A stretch of DNA of 64,000 nucleotides. It comes from Mesorhizobium tamadayense (GTDB lineage: Bacteria; Pseudomonadota; Alphaproteobacteria; Rhizobiales; Rhizobiaceae). Position numbers and translations under genes: made by a program. Location: NCBI RefSeq assembly GCF_003863365.1, contig NZ_RQXT01000012.1, forward strand, positions 82,619-146,618. Direction: 5' to 3'. The notes beneath the pieces are model-generated. The model made no database searches, was not told the DNA's origin, and was given only the letters and a program-made list of their open reading frames with translations. Below are positions 23,870 through 33,620 of the stretch, piece by piece. Positions within the stretch are counted from its first letter, which is position 1. Each line of letters begins with the position of its first letter.

Positions 23870-26419
23870 TCAGGTCGCCACGGCCTTGCCGTTCACCGGC
23901 TTGTCCTCTTCGGCGGTGGCGGCCTGCGGCCTGAGCTTGAACAGGATCAGCAACGGCGCGGCGATGAAGATCGACGAATAGGTGCCGAACACCACGCCGA
24001 ACAGCATCGCCAGCGTGAAGGAACGGATCACCTCGCCGCCGAACAGCACCAGCGCCAACAGCGCAAGGATGGTGGTCACCGAGGTCAGCGTGGTTCTGGA
24101 CAGCGTCTCGTTGATGGCGTTGTTCAAGAGCTGCGGCAGCGGCATCTTCTTGTATCTTCGAAGATCCTCGCGGACGCGGTCATAGACGACGATGGTATCG
24201 TTCAGCGAATAGCCGATGATCGTCAGGATCGCCGCCAGGGACGACTGGTTGAATTCCAACCCCGTCAGGACGAAGAAGCCGATCGTCATCACCACGTCGT
24301 GGATCGTCGCGATGATGGCTCCGACCGCGAACTGCCATTCGAAGCGGAACCAGACATAGAGCAGGATACCGACCAGCGCGATCAGCATAGCGATCGTGCC
24401 TTGCTTGGCCAATTCGCCGGAGACCGTCGGACCCACCACCTCGACACGGCGGAAATCATACTGGTCTTGGAGCTCGCCCCGCACCTTGTCGATGACGGTT
24501 TGCTCGGCGTTCTCGCCCGCGGCCTGCGTTCCGACGCGGATCAGCACGTCGTTCGGCTGGCCGAACTGCTGCACCTGGATCTCGCCGATGTTGAGCTCGG
24601 ACAGCCGGCCGCGAATGTCGCCGAGATCTGCGTCGCCCTGCTTGGACTGCACCTCGATGATCGAGCCGCCCTTGAAGTCGATGCCATAGTTGATGTCGAT
24701 GGTCAGGAACCCGACGACCGACAGGATCGACAACAGGCTGGACAAAGCGAACGTCCAACGGCGGATGCCCATGAAGGGAATCCTGGTGCCCGGCGGAATG
24801 AAAGTGACCGGCGCCCGCGGCAATTCCTTCGGACGGGCGCGGCGCAGCCAGATCGACACCAGCATGCGAGTGAAGGTGAAGGCGGTGAAAACGGTGGTCA
24901 GGATGCCGATGGCGTAGGTGATGGCGAAGCCCTTGACCGGACCGGTGCCCAGCCAGAACAGCACCACCGTCGCGATCAACGACGTGACGTTGGAATCGAC
25001 AATGGTCGCCAGCGCCTTGGAGAAGCCGGTATCGATCGCCTGGATCACCGAGCGGCCGTTTCGTCGCTCCTCGCGGATGCGTTCATAGATCAGAACGTTG
25101 GAGTCCACCGCCATGCCGATGGTGAGCACGATACCGGCGATGCCCGGCAAGGTCAGCGTGGCGCCAAGCAGCGACAGCAGCGCCACGATCATCGCCACGT
25201 GCACGGCCAAAGCGATATTGGCGAGGAAGCCGAGGAAGCCGTAGGCAACGAACATGAAGGCGACGACGAGGATCGAGCCGATCACGCCGGCGATCTTGCC
25301 GGCATGGATGGAATCCTGGCCGAGGCCCGGACCCACCGTGCGCTCTTCGATGATGGTCAGTTTTGCGGGCAAGGCGCCGGCGCGCAGCAGCACGGCAAGA
25401 TCGTTGGCGCTTTCGGCGGTGAAATTACCGGAAATCTGACCGCTGCCGCCCAGGATCGGCTCGCGGATAACCGGGGCCGAAATCACCTGGTTGTCGAGCA
25501 CGATGGCGAACGGCTTGCCGACATTCTGCTGGGTTGCTTGGCCGAAACGCGTCGCGCCCCGGGAATTGAACGTGAACGAAACCACTGGTTCGTTTGTCTG
25601 CGAATTATAGGTTGGCGTCGCCTGCGACAGGTCCTCGCCCGACACGATGACGCGGTTCTCGATCAGATAGGGGACGGGCGGATCGTCCTGTGAGTAGAGG
25701 ATTGAATCGCCTGGCGGTGGGCGATTCTTCATCGCGTCCTGGACCGGCACTGAGGTATCGACCATCTGGAACGTCAGCTTGGCGGTCTGGCCTATGATGT
25801 CCTTGAGCCTTTGCGGGTTCTGAAGCCCAGGCACCTGAACCAGAATGCGGTCGTCACCCTGGCGCTGCACGATCGGTTCGGTGGTGCCAAGCGCGTTGAC
25901 TCGCCGTTCGACAACTTCAATCGCCTGCGACAACGCGGTCGATGTGCGGTACTTGATGCCGGCGTCAGTGACGTTGAACTTCAACAGTCCGGGTTCGGAA
26001 TCGTCCAGCGCCATTGACTGGACGGAGCCGCCGGCGAACAGGCTGGCATTAATCGGATTTGTTATAGGTTTCAGTGCCGACTTGGCGGCCTCAATCTGGC
26101 TCTGATCATTGATGCGCACCTGCACCGTGCGGCCCGACCCGCCAAGACCCGTATATTGGATCTTAGCATCTCGCAGCCGCGTCCTGATCTCGTCGCGCGT
26201 CGTCTCCAGCTGGTCCTTGATCAGATCGTTCTGATCCATTTGAAGCAGGATATGCGAGCCGCCCTGAAGGTCGAGGCCGAGCGTCATCTGCCGCTTCGGC
26301 ACCCAGCTCGGCAGCTCTGCGAGCATGCTCGCCGGGAACAGGTTGGGCGCGGCAAGGATCACTGTGGCGGCCACGGCCAGCCAGATCAGGATCATCTTCA
26401 GGCGCGAGAAATAGAGCAT
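23870..26419 (-). CDS. secDF: SecD-SecF fusion, protein-export accessory subunit
   Basis: An 849-aa fusion of SecD and SecF with twelve expected transmembrane helices. The SecD half has the signature LGLDLQGGSHILLQMD, a large periplasmic domain and the GMAVDSNVLIYERIREE segment. The SecF half begins around residue 535 with RRWTFALSSLLSILSVVGFL and has GIDFKGGSIIEVQS plus GYSLNDTIVVYDRVRED. The complex uses the proton gradient to help SecYEG-dependent secretion. It follows yajC by about 55 bases. Confidence 0.95.
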   Translation of the reverse strand: MLYFSRLKMILIWLAVAATVILAAPNLFPASMLAELPSWVPKRQMTLGLDLQGGSHILLQMDQNDLIKDQLETTRDEIRTRLRDAKIQYTGLGGSGRTVQVRINDQSQIEAAKSALKPITNPINASLFAGGSVQSMALDDSEPGLLKFNVTDAGIKYRTSTALSQAIEVVERRVNALGTTEPIVQRQGDDRILVQVPGLQNPQRLKDIIGQTAKLTFQMVDTSVPVQDAMKNRPPPGDSILYSQDDPPVPYLIENRVIVSGEDLSQATPTYNSQTNEPVVSFTFNSRGATRFGQATQQNVGKPFAIVLDNQVISAPVIREPILGGSGQISGNFTAESANDLAVLLRAGALPAKLTIIEERTVGPGLGQDSIHAGKIAGVIGSILVVAFMFVAYGFLGFLANIALAVHVAMIVALLSLLGATLTLPGIAGIVLTIGMAVDSNVLIYERIREERRNGRSVIQAIDTGFSKALATIVDSNVTSLIATVVLFWLGTGPVKGFAITYAIGILTTVFTAFTFTRMLVSIWLRRARPKELPRAPVTFIPPGTRIPFMGIRRWTFALSSLLSILSVVGFLTIDINYGIDFKGGSIIEVQSKQGDADLGDIRGRLSELNIGEIQVQQFGQPNDVLIRVGTQAAGENAEQTVIDKVRGELQDQYDFRRVEVVGPTVSGELAKQGTIAMLIALVGILLYVWFRFEWQFAVGAIIATIHDVVMTIGFFVLTGLEFNQSSLAAILTIIGYSLNDTIVVYDRVREDLRRYKKMPLPQLLNNAINETLSRTTLTSVTTILALLALVLFGGEVIRSFTLAMLFGVVFGTYSSIFIAAPLLILFKLRPQAATAEEDKPVNGKAVAT

Positions 26420-26473
26420 TCGTTCTTATCCGTTCAGGCGTACAGGTGACAGCGTTCCGCCATCGAGCAAGGA

Positions 26474-26812
26474 TTACTTCTTGGCGTTCTGGTTCGCCAC
26501 CGGCTCGCCCTTGACGCGCACGTCGGAGATCGTCGAGCGCAGCGCCGTCACCTTGGTTCCGCCGCCAAGGTCGATTTCCAGCTCATTGTCGTCGATCACC
26601 TTGGTCACCTTGCCGACGAAGCCGCCACCGGTCACCACCGTATCGCCGCGGCGCACCGCAGCCAGCATTTCTTGCCGCTTCTTCAGCTGCGTACGCTGCG
26701 GCCGGATGATCAGAAAATACATGATCACGAATATCAGGACAAACGGCAAAATGCTGATCAACATGTCTGGCGAGGTGCCGACGCCTTGGGCGTATGCCGG
26801 TGTGACGAACAT
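26474..26812 (-). CDS. yajC: Preprotein translocase subunit YajC
   Basis: 112 aa from the ATG at 26810-26812, with CAGGAG eight bases upstream. One transmembrane helix (LISILPFVLIFVIMYFLIIR) is followed by RPQRTQLKKRQEML and the VRRGDTVVTGGGFVGKV strand series, the family signature. It works with SecDF at the Sec translocon and heads that operon. The start region diverges from the DUF815 gene at 27080. Confidence 0.95.
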   Translation of the reverse strand: MFVTPAYAQGVGTSPDMLISILPFVLIFVIMYFLIIRPQRTQLKKRQEMLAAVRRGDTVVTGGGFVGKVTKVIDDNELEIDLGGGTKVTALRSTISDVRVKGEPVANQNAKK

Positions 26813-27079
26813 CAAGAAACTCCTGGATGATTGAAAACCGCCGCGGCGGCCCCGCTAAAATTTGGCCGGAATATAGTCGGTAAAGTTGCCAATGCAACTG
26901 CGCGATCCGCCGAATCCGTTGCTTTTCCAGCCGTTTGGCGCGTGCTAGAGCGTCGCAGCCGGAAGCTGCTTGGAGCCGGCCGAAAAGATCGTGCTCCAAC
27001 AAAAGCTTGCAGTTGGTTCTTGGTGCGCAGCCAAGGACCCGTTTCACGTTGCGAGATGCCAAATCGAAAAAGACCGGAA

Positions 27080-27952
27080 ATGACCGATAGCCTGGACGCC
27101 CTGAACAAAAAGCTCGACCGCCTGATCGAAGCGGTCTCCCGCCTCGCCTCGCCGCCCGTTCCGGAGACCGACCTCGGCGCGGCCGACTGCTTCGTCTGGC
27201 AGGCCGATCCCGGTTATCTGGAGCCGGTGCGCAAGGTCAACCGCGTCGACATCGGCCTGATCCGCGGCGTCGACCGGGTTCGCGACATCCTGCTCGACAA
27301 CACCGAGCGCTTCGCTTCCGGCTTTGCCGCCAACAATGTGCTGCTCTGGGGCGCGCGCGGCATGGGCAAGTCGTCGCTGGTCAAGGCCGTGCACGCCAAG
27401 GTCAACGCCTCGGACGCGCTCGACCGGCCGCTCAAGCTGATCGAGATCCACCGCGAGGATGTAGACACGCTGCCGAAGCTGATGGGCCTGCTGAAGGCCG
27501 CCTCCTTTCGCTTCATCCTATTTTGCGACGACCTCTCCTTCGACCACGACGACACCTCCTACAAGTCGCTGAAGGCGGCGCTCGAAGGCGGCGTCGAGGG
27601 CCGGCCGGCCAATGTCATCTTCTACGCCACATCGAACCGGCGGCATCTATTGCCGCGCGACATGATCGACAACGAGCGCTCGACTGCCATCAACCCGTCG
27701 GAAGCAGTGGAGGAAAAGGTCTCGCTCTCCGACCGCTTCGGCCTGTGGCTCGGCTTCCACAAATGCTCGCAGGACGAATATCTGGACATGATCGACGGCT
27801 ATGTCCGTTACCACGGCCTCGCCATCGACCCCGAGACGCTGCGCGCGGAAGCGCTGGAATGGGCGACGACGCGCGGCAGCCGTTCGGGCCGCGTCGCCTG
27901 GCAATTCACCCAGGACCTTGCCGGCCGACTCGGCAAACCGCTCAAGGATTGA
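27080..27952 (+). CDS. DUF815 P-loop ATPase
   Basis: 290 aa from the ATG at 27080. Walker A is GARGMGKSSLVKA near residues 93-105, Walker B is FRFILFCDDLSF near 145-155, and the sensor region is VIFYATSNRRHLLPRDM. The C-terminal helices (DEYLDMIDGYVRYHGL) form the AAA+ lid. The family is widespread and of unknown function. The upstream in-frame extension to 26831 lacks conserved features. Confidence 0.88.
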   Translation: MTDSLDALNKKLDRLIEAVSRLASPPVPETDLGAADCFVWQADPGYLEPVRKVNRVDIGLIRGVDRVRDILLDNTERFASGFAANNVLLWGARGMGKSSLVKAVHAKVNASDALDRPLKLIEIHREDVDTLPKLMGLLKAASFRFILFCDDLSFDHDDTSYKSLKAALEGGVEGRPANVIFYATSNRRHLLPRDMIDNERSTAINPSEAVEEKVSLSDRFGLWLGFHKCSQDEYLDMIDGYVRYHGLAIDPETLRAEALEWATTRGSRSGRVAWQFTQDLAGRLGKPLKD

Positions 27953-27972
27953 GGCGAGAGAGACCAACGACT

Positions 27973-28000
27973 GAAAAAGCCCGCCCCTGCGGAGCGGGCT
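27973..28000 (-). terminator. Terminator of the surE-pcm-nlpD operon
   Basis: Stem GCCCGC(CCC)/GCGGGC at 27979-27999 with an A tract at 27974-27978, which reads as a T run on the minus strand. It lies between the convergent DUF815 and nlpD-like genes and may also serve the plus strand, though without a T run there. Confidence 0.8.
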
Positions 28001-28046
28001 GAGCCGGCGGGCCGGACTGGAGGTCAGGCGGCCCGCAATTGTTCTT

Positions 28047-28085
28047 CTTCTATTCGAGATAGCCAGGCTTCTATTCGAGATAGCC
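28047..28085. repeat. Tandem 18-base duplication at the 3' end of the nlpD-like gene
   Basis: CTTCTATTCGAGATAGCC occurs at 28047-28064 and again at 28068-28085. The right copy contains the last codons and stop (GYLE, TAG) of the nlpD-like gene; the left copy is an untranslated duplicate just past the stop. It looks like a small replication slippage event. Confidence 0.85.
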
Positions 28086-29597
28086 CGACGGATCGACCGG
28101 GGCCGAGTTCTTGCGCACCTCGAAGTGCAGCTTCGGCGAGTCCGTCGTGCCGCTCATGCCGGACAGCGCGATCTCCTGGCCGCGCTTGACCTTCTGGCCG
28201 CGCTGCACCTCGATCGAGCTGGCGTGGCCGTAGACGGTTACCAGCCCGTTCTCGTGGCGCACCAGCACCGTGTTGCCGAACTCCTTGAGACCGTCGCCGG
28301 CATAGATGACGACGCCGTTCTCGGCCGCCTTGACCGGCGTTCCTTCCGGCACTGCGATATCGACGCCGTCCTTGCCGGAGCCGAAGCCGGAGATGACGCG
28401 GCCGCGCACCGGCCAGCGCATCTTGCCGATGCCGGTCGCATCCGGCGCAACCGCGTCGTCGTCCTCGGCCTGCTGGATGACCTTGGCGTCCTTCTTCGGC
28501 GGCGTGTAGGAGGCGAGCGTCTGCGACGGCGTGGTCTTTGCCGGCGGCTGCGTGGTCGCCGTCGTCACCGGATCGACGGCCGGCTTGGCGGCAGTCGCGC
28601 CAGGCGTGGCGGCGGCGACGGTGCCGCCGGCCGGAACCTTGAGCGTCTGGCCGATCTTTAAGAGGCCGTCCTTCATGCCGTTGGCCTGCTTGAGCGCCGT
28701 GACGCCGACGCCGGTCTTCCGGGCGATCGAAGACAGGGAATCGCCCTGCTGGACGGTGTAGGTGCCGCCGGCGCCAGCCGGCTTGGCCTCAGCCATCTGC
28801 GCCGCGGGCTTGGCGTTCTTCGAGCCGCTGGCGGCGGCCGATGCATCGACCTGCGCGGCGGACTTGCCGTCCTTGACTTTCGGCTGCTGCGGCAGCACGG
28901 CAACCTTCTCCGGCGCGCCTGCAGGCTGCTTCGGCGTGGCGGGCTTGGTATTGTCGGGAACCTTCGGCTCGCCTTTGCTCGAATAGGCATAGGCGGGGAT
29001 GACGATCTTCTGGCCGGTTCTGATGCCCTTGTTGGCATCCAGCCCGTTGACCTTGATGATCGCGTCGGCCGGCACATGATATTGATGCGCCAAGCCGGAA
29101 ATCGTCTCGCCTTCCCTCACTACGATCTCGGTCGCGTGCGGCGCAACACTTGCGTTGCGCACGGCATCGGGCTCGGCGGTCTTGAACGGCTTCGCGGCAG
29201 GCGCGACGGTGCCGGTGGTCGTCTTGTCGAGATGCGGCGCGGCAGGAGCTGGCGCGAGCGCCGGGGCAGAGGCGGTCCGCATCGGCTTGGCGGCGGCCGG
29301 CTGCGAGGGCGGCGGCAGCTGCTGGGATGTCACAGGCTCGAGGCTGGTGCGGCTTACCGACTGGGTATGGCTGCCATCGACAGGCGCCGGCGCGACCGTG
29401 TCGCCCGGATAGGGCTGATCGCCACCCTGCTTGTTGATGATGGCGCGCTGGTTGTTGGTGGACGAGGTGAACACGTCGTCGACACCGTTGAAGCGCATGG
29501 CCTGGGAGCTGCACCCGGCGGCGGCGCCGGCGATCATGAGAACGGCGCAGCCGCGCGCCAGATTGCGTCCGTTTGCCTTCAAACCACTGAATTGCAT
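28071..29597 (-). CDS. nlpD: NlpD/LppB-like lipoprotein: two LysM domains and a degenerate M23 (LytM) domain
   Basis: 508 aa from the ATG at 29595-29597. The signal peptide ends in a lipobox (AGAAAGCSS), so it is an outer- or inner-membrane lipoprotein. LysM domains lie near residues 160-205 (VVREGETISGLAHQYHVPAD) and 285-330 (YTVQQGDSLSSIARKTGVGV). The C-terminal M23 domain keeps YGHAS and LHFEV but has GKDGVDIA where active enzymes have a zinc-binding histidine. It therefore resembles NlpD, which activates amidases rather than cutting peptidoglycan itself. The surE-pcm-nlpD gene order is classical. Confidence 0.88.
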   Translation of the reverse strand: MQFSGLKANGRNLARGCAVLMIAGAAAGCSSQAMRFNGVDDVFTSSTNNQRAIINKQGGDQPYPGDTVAPAPVDGSHTQSVSRTSLEPVTSQQLPPPSQPAAAKPMRTASAPALAPAPAAPHLDKTTTGTVAPAAKPFKTAEPDAVRNASVAPHATEIVVREGETISGLAHQYHVPADAIIKVNGLDANKGIRTGQKIVIPAYAYSSKGEPKVPDNTKPATPKQPAGAPEKVAVLPQQPKVKDGKSAAQVDASAAASGSKNAKPAAQMAEAKPAGAGGTYTVQQGDSLSSIARKTGVGVTALKQANGMKDGLLKIGQTLKVPAGGTVAAATPGATAAKPAVDPVTTATTQPPAKTTPSQTLASYTPPKKDAKVIQQAEDDDAVAPDATGIGKMRWPVRGRVISGFGSGKDGVDIAVPEGTPVKAAENGVVIYAGDGLKEFGNTVLVRHENGLVTVYGHASSIEVQRGQKVKRGQEIALSGMSGTTDSPKLHFEVRKNSAPVDPSGYLE

Positions 29598-29726
29598 CGC
29601 ACTAACCCGCACAGACCCGGTACAAACTGGCTACGATTAAAGCGCGTTAATGTTACTGGCCGGTTAACCCATTAGAATCCGGCGAAAATTTTCTTAAAAC
29701 ATTTTGGGCCGGCCTTGGGGCGAGGT

Positions 29727-29918
29727 GAGATTCAGGTCAGGCCGAGTCGAGAATGGTGGTCTCCGAGAACCGAAGCCGAGCGTACTTAAAGTACGTGAGC
29801 ACCGGCCTACGCCGGCCGTAGCCTTAATTTAACTGCCACGCCACTCATTAGTGCTTCGGCCGGCGAAGGCCGGAAGCGCAGGAGACTGCCGTTCGCAGAC
29901 CGGCATCACCTGAATATC
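29727..29918. repeat. Palindromic intergenic element between pcm and the nlpD-like gene
   Basis: The ends form an 11-base inverted repeat with one mismatch (GAGATTCAGGT at 29727-29737, ACCTGAATATC at 29908-29918). Inside are a perfect palindrome CGTACTT-A-AAGTACG (29781-29795) and GC-rich stems around CCGGCCTACGCCGG and CTTCGGCCGGCGAAGGCCGG. The 329-base gap (29598-29926) has no gene. The layout resembles mosaic intergenic repeats of rhizobia, but a second copy is not present in this window. Confidence 0.5.
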
Positions 29919-29926
29919 GGCTTGCC

Positions 29927-30580
29927 CTAAATCACCGCAGAGACGCTGCGCAGTATCGGCTGCAGCCTGACCATGCCGATGTCCTCGCGCTCGAAACGGC
30001 TGCCGACCTTGGTGAGCTTGGCCAGCACCTGCTCGCCCTCCTCCGGGCCGATCGGCGCGATGACAATGCCGCCGCTCGACAGTTGGTCGAGCAGGAAGCG
30101 CGGAAGGCTGTCGAAGGCCGCCCAGGCGATGATGCGGTCGAACGGCCCTTCGTTGGGCAGACCGTTGGAGCCATCGGCCTGGCGCACGATGACATTGCCG
30201 ATGCCGAGCGCCTCGAAGCGCTGCTTTGCCTGCTCGATCAAGGTCTTGTAGCGGTCGATGGTGACGATGCGCGCGGCAAGGCGCGACATCACGGCGGCCG
30301 TGTAGCCCGATCCGGTGCCGATTTCGAGCACGCGGTTGCCCGGATCGACGGCTAAAGCCGCGATGACCGCCGCCTGCAGGTCCGCGCCCTCGATCGCCTC
30401 GCCGCATTCGATCGGCAGCATGCCTTCCGACCAGGCGATCGAATGGAACTGCGCGGACAGGAAGCCGCGCCGCGGCGTCGCCTCGAAGGCCGCGACCAGC
30501 GCCTTCGGCGCCGTGCCTCGGCCACGCAGGCGGAGCAGGAAAGCGGCAAAACCTTCACGGTCGTCGATTGCCATGGTCAT
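29927..30580 (-). CDS. pcm: Protein-L-isoaspartate O-methyltransferase
   Basis: 217 aa. The SAM-binding motif [19 protein letters not shown] lies near residues 83-101, and [16 protein letters not shown] is the motif II region. It methylates isoaspartyl residues to start repair of aged proteins. The substrate-side segment reads [20 protein letters not shown], in place of the more common IGYGQTISQP of canonical Pcm. The ATG overlaps the surE stop (ATGA), so the two are translationally coupled. Confidence 0.88.
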   Translation of the reverse strand: MTMAIDDREGFAAFLLRLRGRGTAPKALVAAFEATPRRGFLSAQFHSIAWSEGMLPIECGEAIEGADLQAAVIAALAVDPGNRVLEIGTGSGYTAAVMSRLAARIVTIDRYKTLIEQAKQRFEALGIGNVIVRQADGSNGLPNEGPFDRIIAWAAFDSLPRFLLDQLSSGGIVIAPIGPEEGEQVLAKLTKVGSRFEREDIGMVRLQPILRSVSAVI

Positions 30581-31335
30581 GAGAGCGCCTTGGTCAGCTG
30601 GTCGCGGAGTTCATGGGCGGTGAGGTCGAGCTGCAGCGGCGTCACCGACACCAGCCGGTTGCGCAACGCGTGAAGGTCGGTGCCTTGCTTGCCTTCGACC
30701 GGCTCGCGACCGAAGCGCAGCCAGTAGTAAGGCAGGCCGCGGCCGTCGCGACGCTCGTCGACCCAGAGGCTGTGCACGAGCTTGCCTTGCGAGGTGACGA
30801 CCGTGCCCTCGATTTTGCCGGGCGCGCAGTTCGGGAAATTGACATTGAGCAGCACGCCTTCCGGCAGCGGCGTCGCGATAAGCTTCTTGAGCAGCGCCGG
30901 CGCCAGCGTTTCGGTCGTCTCGTAAGGAACGACGCGATCCTCGCCGACATAGGAATAGGCTTGACTGATCGCGATCGAGCGCACGCCGAGCAGCGCCCCT
31001 TCCATCGCGCCGGCGACGGTGCCCGAATAGGTGACATCGTCGGCGATGTTGGCGCCGGAATTGACGCCCGACAAGATGAGGTCGGGCGGGCCGGGCAGGA
31101 TCTTTTTCGTGCCCATGATGACGCAGTCGGTCGGCGTGCCGCGCACGGCAAAATGCTTCTCGCCGACCGTCCTCAGCCTGAGCGGCTCCGAGATCGACAG
31201 CGAATGCGCGTAACCGGACTGGTCCTGCTCGGGCGCCACCACCCAGACGTCATCCGAGAGTGTGCGGGCAATGCGCTCGAGCGACGCAAGGCCTTCGGCG
31301 TGGATGCCGTCATCGTTGGTCAGCAGGATGCGCAT
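30577..31335 (-). CDS. surE: 5'/3'-nucleotidase SurE
   Basis: A 252-aa survival protein and nucleoside monophosphate phosphatase. The metal site [11 protein letters not shown] at residues 6-16 and the [20 protein letters not shown] loop near 90-110 are intact. [15 protein letters not shown] is also conserved. It begins four bases after the serS stop and overlaps pcm, so serS-surE-pcm form one transcript. Confidence 0.95.
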   Translation of the reverse strand: MRILLTNDDGIHAEGLASLERIARTLSDDVWVVAPEQDQSGYAHSLSISEPLRLRTVGEKHFAVRGTPTDCVIMGTKKILPGPPDLILSGVNSGANIADDVTYSGTVAGAMEGALLGVRSIAISQAYSYVGEDRVVPYETTETLAPALLKKLIATPLPEGVLLNVNFPNCAPGKIEGTVVTSQGKLVHSLWVDERRDGRGLPYYWLRFGREPVEGKQGTDLHALRNRLVSVTPLQLDLTAHELRDQLTKALS

Positions 31336-31339
31336 GAAC

Positions 31340-32644
31340 TCATTTCGATTCGATCTTGGCGAGGCCTCCCATGTAAGGCCGCAGCACTTCAGGAATGGTT
31401 ACGCTGCCGTCCTCGTTCTGGTAGTTTTCGATGACGGCGATGAGAGCACGGCCGACCGCGGTGCCCGAACCATTGAGGGTGTGGACGAAGCGGTTGCCCT
31501 TGCCGTCCTTGTCCTTGTAGCGCGCATCCATGCGCCTGGCCTGAAAATCGCCGCAGACCGAGCAGGACGAGATTTCGCGATAGGCGTTCTGGCCGGGCAG
31601 CCAGACCTCGATGTCGTAGGTCTTGCGCGCGCCGAAACCCATGTCGCCGGTGCACAGCGTCACCGTGCGGAACGGCAGGCCGAGCCGCTTCAGCACCTCT
31701 TCGGCGCATTGCGTCATGCGCTCATGCTCGGCCAATGAGCTTTCCTGGTTGGTGATGGAGACCAGCTCGACCTTGTAGAACTGGTGCTGGCGCAGCATGC
31801 CGCGCGTGTCGCGGCCGGCCGAGCCCGCTTCCGAGCGGAAGCACGGCGTCAGCGCCGTATAGCGCAGCGGCAGTTTTTCATGCGGCGTGATTTCTTCACG
31901 CACAAGGTTGGTGAGCGGCACTTCCGCCGTGGGGATGAGGCCGAGGCGTCCATCGCCATGCGGCGTGAAGAATAGGTCAAGCTCGAATTTCGGCAGTTGG
32001 TTGGTGCCGAAGAGAACCTCGTCGCGCACCATCAGCGGCGGCTGAACCTCCACATAGCCGTGCTCTGTCGTGTGCAGGTCGAGCATGAACTGGCCGAGCG
32101 CGCGTTCCATGCGCGCGAGCTGGCTCTTCAGCACCGTGAAGCGCGAGCCCGACAGCTTCGCCGCCCGCTCGAAATCCATCATGCCGAGCGCTTCGCCGAT
32201 CTCGAAATGCTCCTTCACCCAGTTCGGGCGCGTCGGCACCTCGCCGACGATCCGCTTGACGACGTTGTCGTGCTCGTCCTTGCCGACCGGCACGTCGTCG
32301 AGCGGCACATTGGGCAGCACCGCAAGCGCGTCGTTCAGCGCCTTGTCGAGCTCGCGCTCGCGCGCCTCGCCGTTCTGGATAAACGCCTTGATCTCGCCGA
32401 CCTCGGCCTTGAGCTTTTCCGCAAGCGCGGCGTCGCCCGAGCGCATGGCATTGCCGATCTCCTTCGAGGCGGCGTTGCGGCGTTCCTGCTTGACCTGCAA
32501 CTCGCTGAGATGCGCGCGGCGCGCCTCGTCCCTTGCGATCAGGTCATCGACGGTGGACTGCGCGTCGTCGGCCGACCACGAGCGCTTCACCAGCGCCTCG
32601 ACCAGGGCCTTCGGATTGTCGCGAATCCATTTGATGTCAAGCAT
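31340..32644 (-). CDS. serS: Seryl-tRNA synthetase
   Basis: 434 aa from the ATG at 32642-32644 ([11 protein letters not shown] is the conserved beginning). The N-terminal coiled coil for tRNA binding spans about residues 28-105. Class II motifs follow: motif 2 [20 protein letters not shown] and motif 3 [19 protein letters not shown]. The serine-binding TAEVPLTNL is present. A longer frame to 32701 lacks family features. Confidence 0.96.
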   Translation of the reverse strand: MLDIKWIRDNPKALVEALVKRSWSADDAQSTVDDLIARDEARRAHLSELQVKQERRNAASKEIGNAMRSGDAALAEKLKAEVGEIKAFIQNGEARERELDKALNDALAVLPNVPLDDVPVGKDEHDNVVKRIVGEVPTRPNWVKEHFEIGEALGMMDFERAAKLSGSRFTVLKSQLARMERALGQFMLDLHTTEHGYVEVQPPLMVRDEVLFGTNQLPKFELDLFFTPHGDGRLGLIPTAEVPLTNLVREEITPHEKLPLRYTALTPCFRSEAGSAGRDTRGMLRQHQFYKVELVSITNQESSLAEHERMTQCAEEVLKRLGLPFRTVTLCTGDMGFGARKTYDIEVWLPGQNAYREISSCSVCGDFQARRMDARYKDKDGKGNRFVHTLNGSGTAVGRALIAVIENYQNEDGSVTIPEVLRPYMGGLAKIESK

Positions 32645-32753
32645 GGTTGTCCGTCCTCGAGTGAGGTTCGAGGGCCTAAACCGCATCCTTGGACGATGCA
32701 AGACGGCGGCAGCCGGCAGCCGTGTTTTTCAGGCTTTGGCGGCTTTTTTGGCC

Positions 32754-33620
32754 CTAGGTGGACGGCGCGTCGGGCGTTTTTTCGGCGACAGTGCCGCCTG
32801 CTTCTTCTTGCCTTTCGCGCGCCAGGCGATCGCGCTCCCGGCTGCGTTCGATCAGGCGCGAGGAGAATATGGCGACCTCATAGAGCAGAATGGTCGGGAT
32901 CGCGAGGCCGATCTGGCTCATCGGATCGGGCGGGGTCAGCACCGCGGCGACGACGAAGGCGATGACGATCGCCCATTTACGCTTTTCGGCGAGCGTCTGC
33001 GACGACAGCAGGCCGACGCGCGTCAGCAGGCTGGTCACCACCGGCAGTTGGAACACCAGGCCGAAGGAGAAGATCAGCGTCATGATCAGGCTGAGATATT
33101 CCGACACCTTCGGCAGCAGCGATATCTGCACCTGGTCATTGGTGCCGACCTGCTGCATGGCGAGGAAGAACCACATCACCATCGGGGTGAAGAAGAAATA
33201 GACCAGCGAGGCGCCCATCAGGAACAGGATCGGCGACGCGATCAGGAACGGCAAGAAAGCGCTGCGCTCGTTCTTGTAGAGACCCGGCGCGATGAACTTG
33301 TAGATCTGCGTGGCGATCAGCGGGAAAGCGATGACCATGCCGCCGAACATGGCGAGCTTCACCTGGGTGAAGAAGAACTCTTGCGGTGCGGTGTAGATCA
33401 GCTCGACCTTATGCGGGTCGAGCCCTGCCCATTGCGTCGCCCATTTGAACGGGACGACCAAAAGGTTGAACAGTCGCTTGGCGAAGAAGAAGCAGACGAG
33501 GAAGGCGACGAAGAAGCCGCCCAGCGACCAGATCAGGCGCCGGCGCAGCTCGATAAGGTGCTCGATCAGCGGCGCCGACGATTTCTCGATCTCTTCCTTC
33601 TCCTTGTCCGAGACGCTCAC
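32754..33620 (-). CDS. tatC: Twin-arginine translocase subunit TatC
   Basis: 288 aa with six transmembrane helices and the conserved N terminus APLIEHLIELRRRLIWSLGG. It forms the receptor for twin-arginine signal peptides with TatB. The start overlaps the tatB stop (ATGA). The C-terminal tail after the last helix (RSRERDRLARERQEEAGG) is charged. Confidence 0.96.
   Translation of the reverse strand: MSVSDKEKEEIEKSSAPLIEHLIELRRRLIWSLGGFFVAFLVCFFFAKRLFNLLVVPFKWATQWAGLDPHKVELIYTAPQEFFFTQVKLAMFGGMVIAFPLIATQIYKFIAPGLYKNERSAFLPFLIASPILFLMGASLVYFFFTPMVMWFFLAMQQVGTNDQVQISLLPKVSEYLSLIMTLIFSFGLVFQLPVVTSLLTRVGLLSSQTLAEKRKWAIVIAFVVAAVLTPPDPMSQIGLAIPTILLYEVAIFSSRLIERSRERDRLARERQEEAGGTVAEKTPDAPST

Noticed and set aside
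23837..25693. 618-codon plus-strand frame opposite secDF
   Set aside because: Antisense shadow of secDF with biased composition only.
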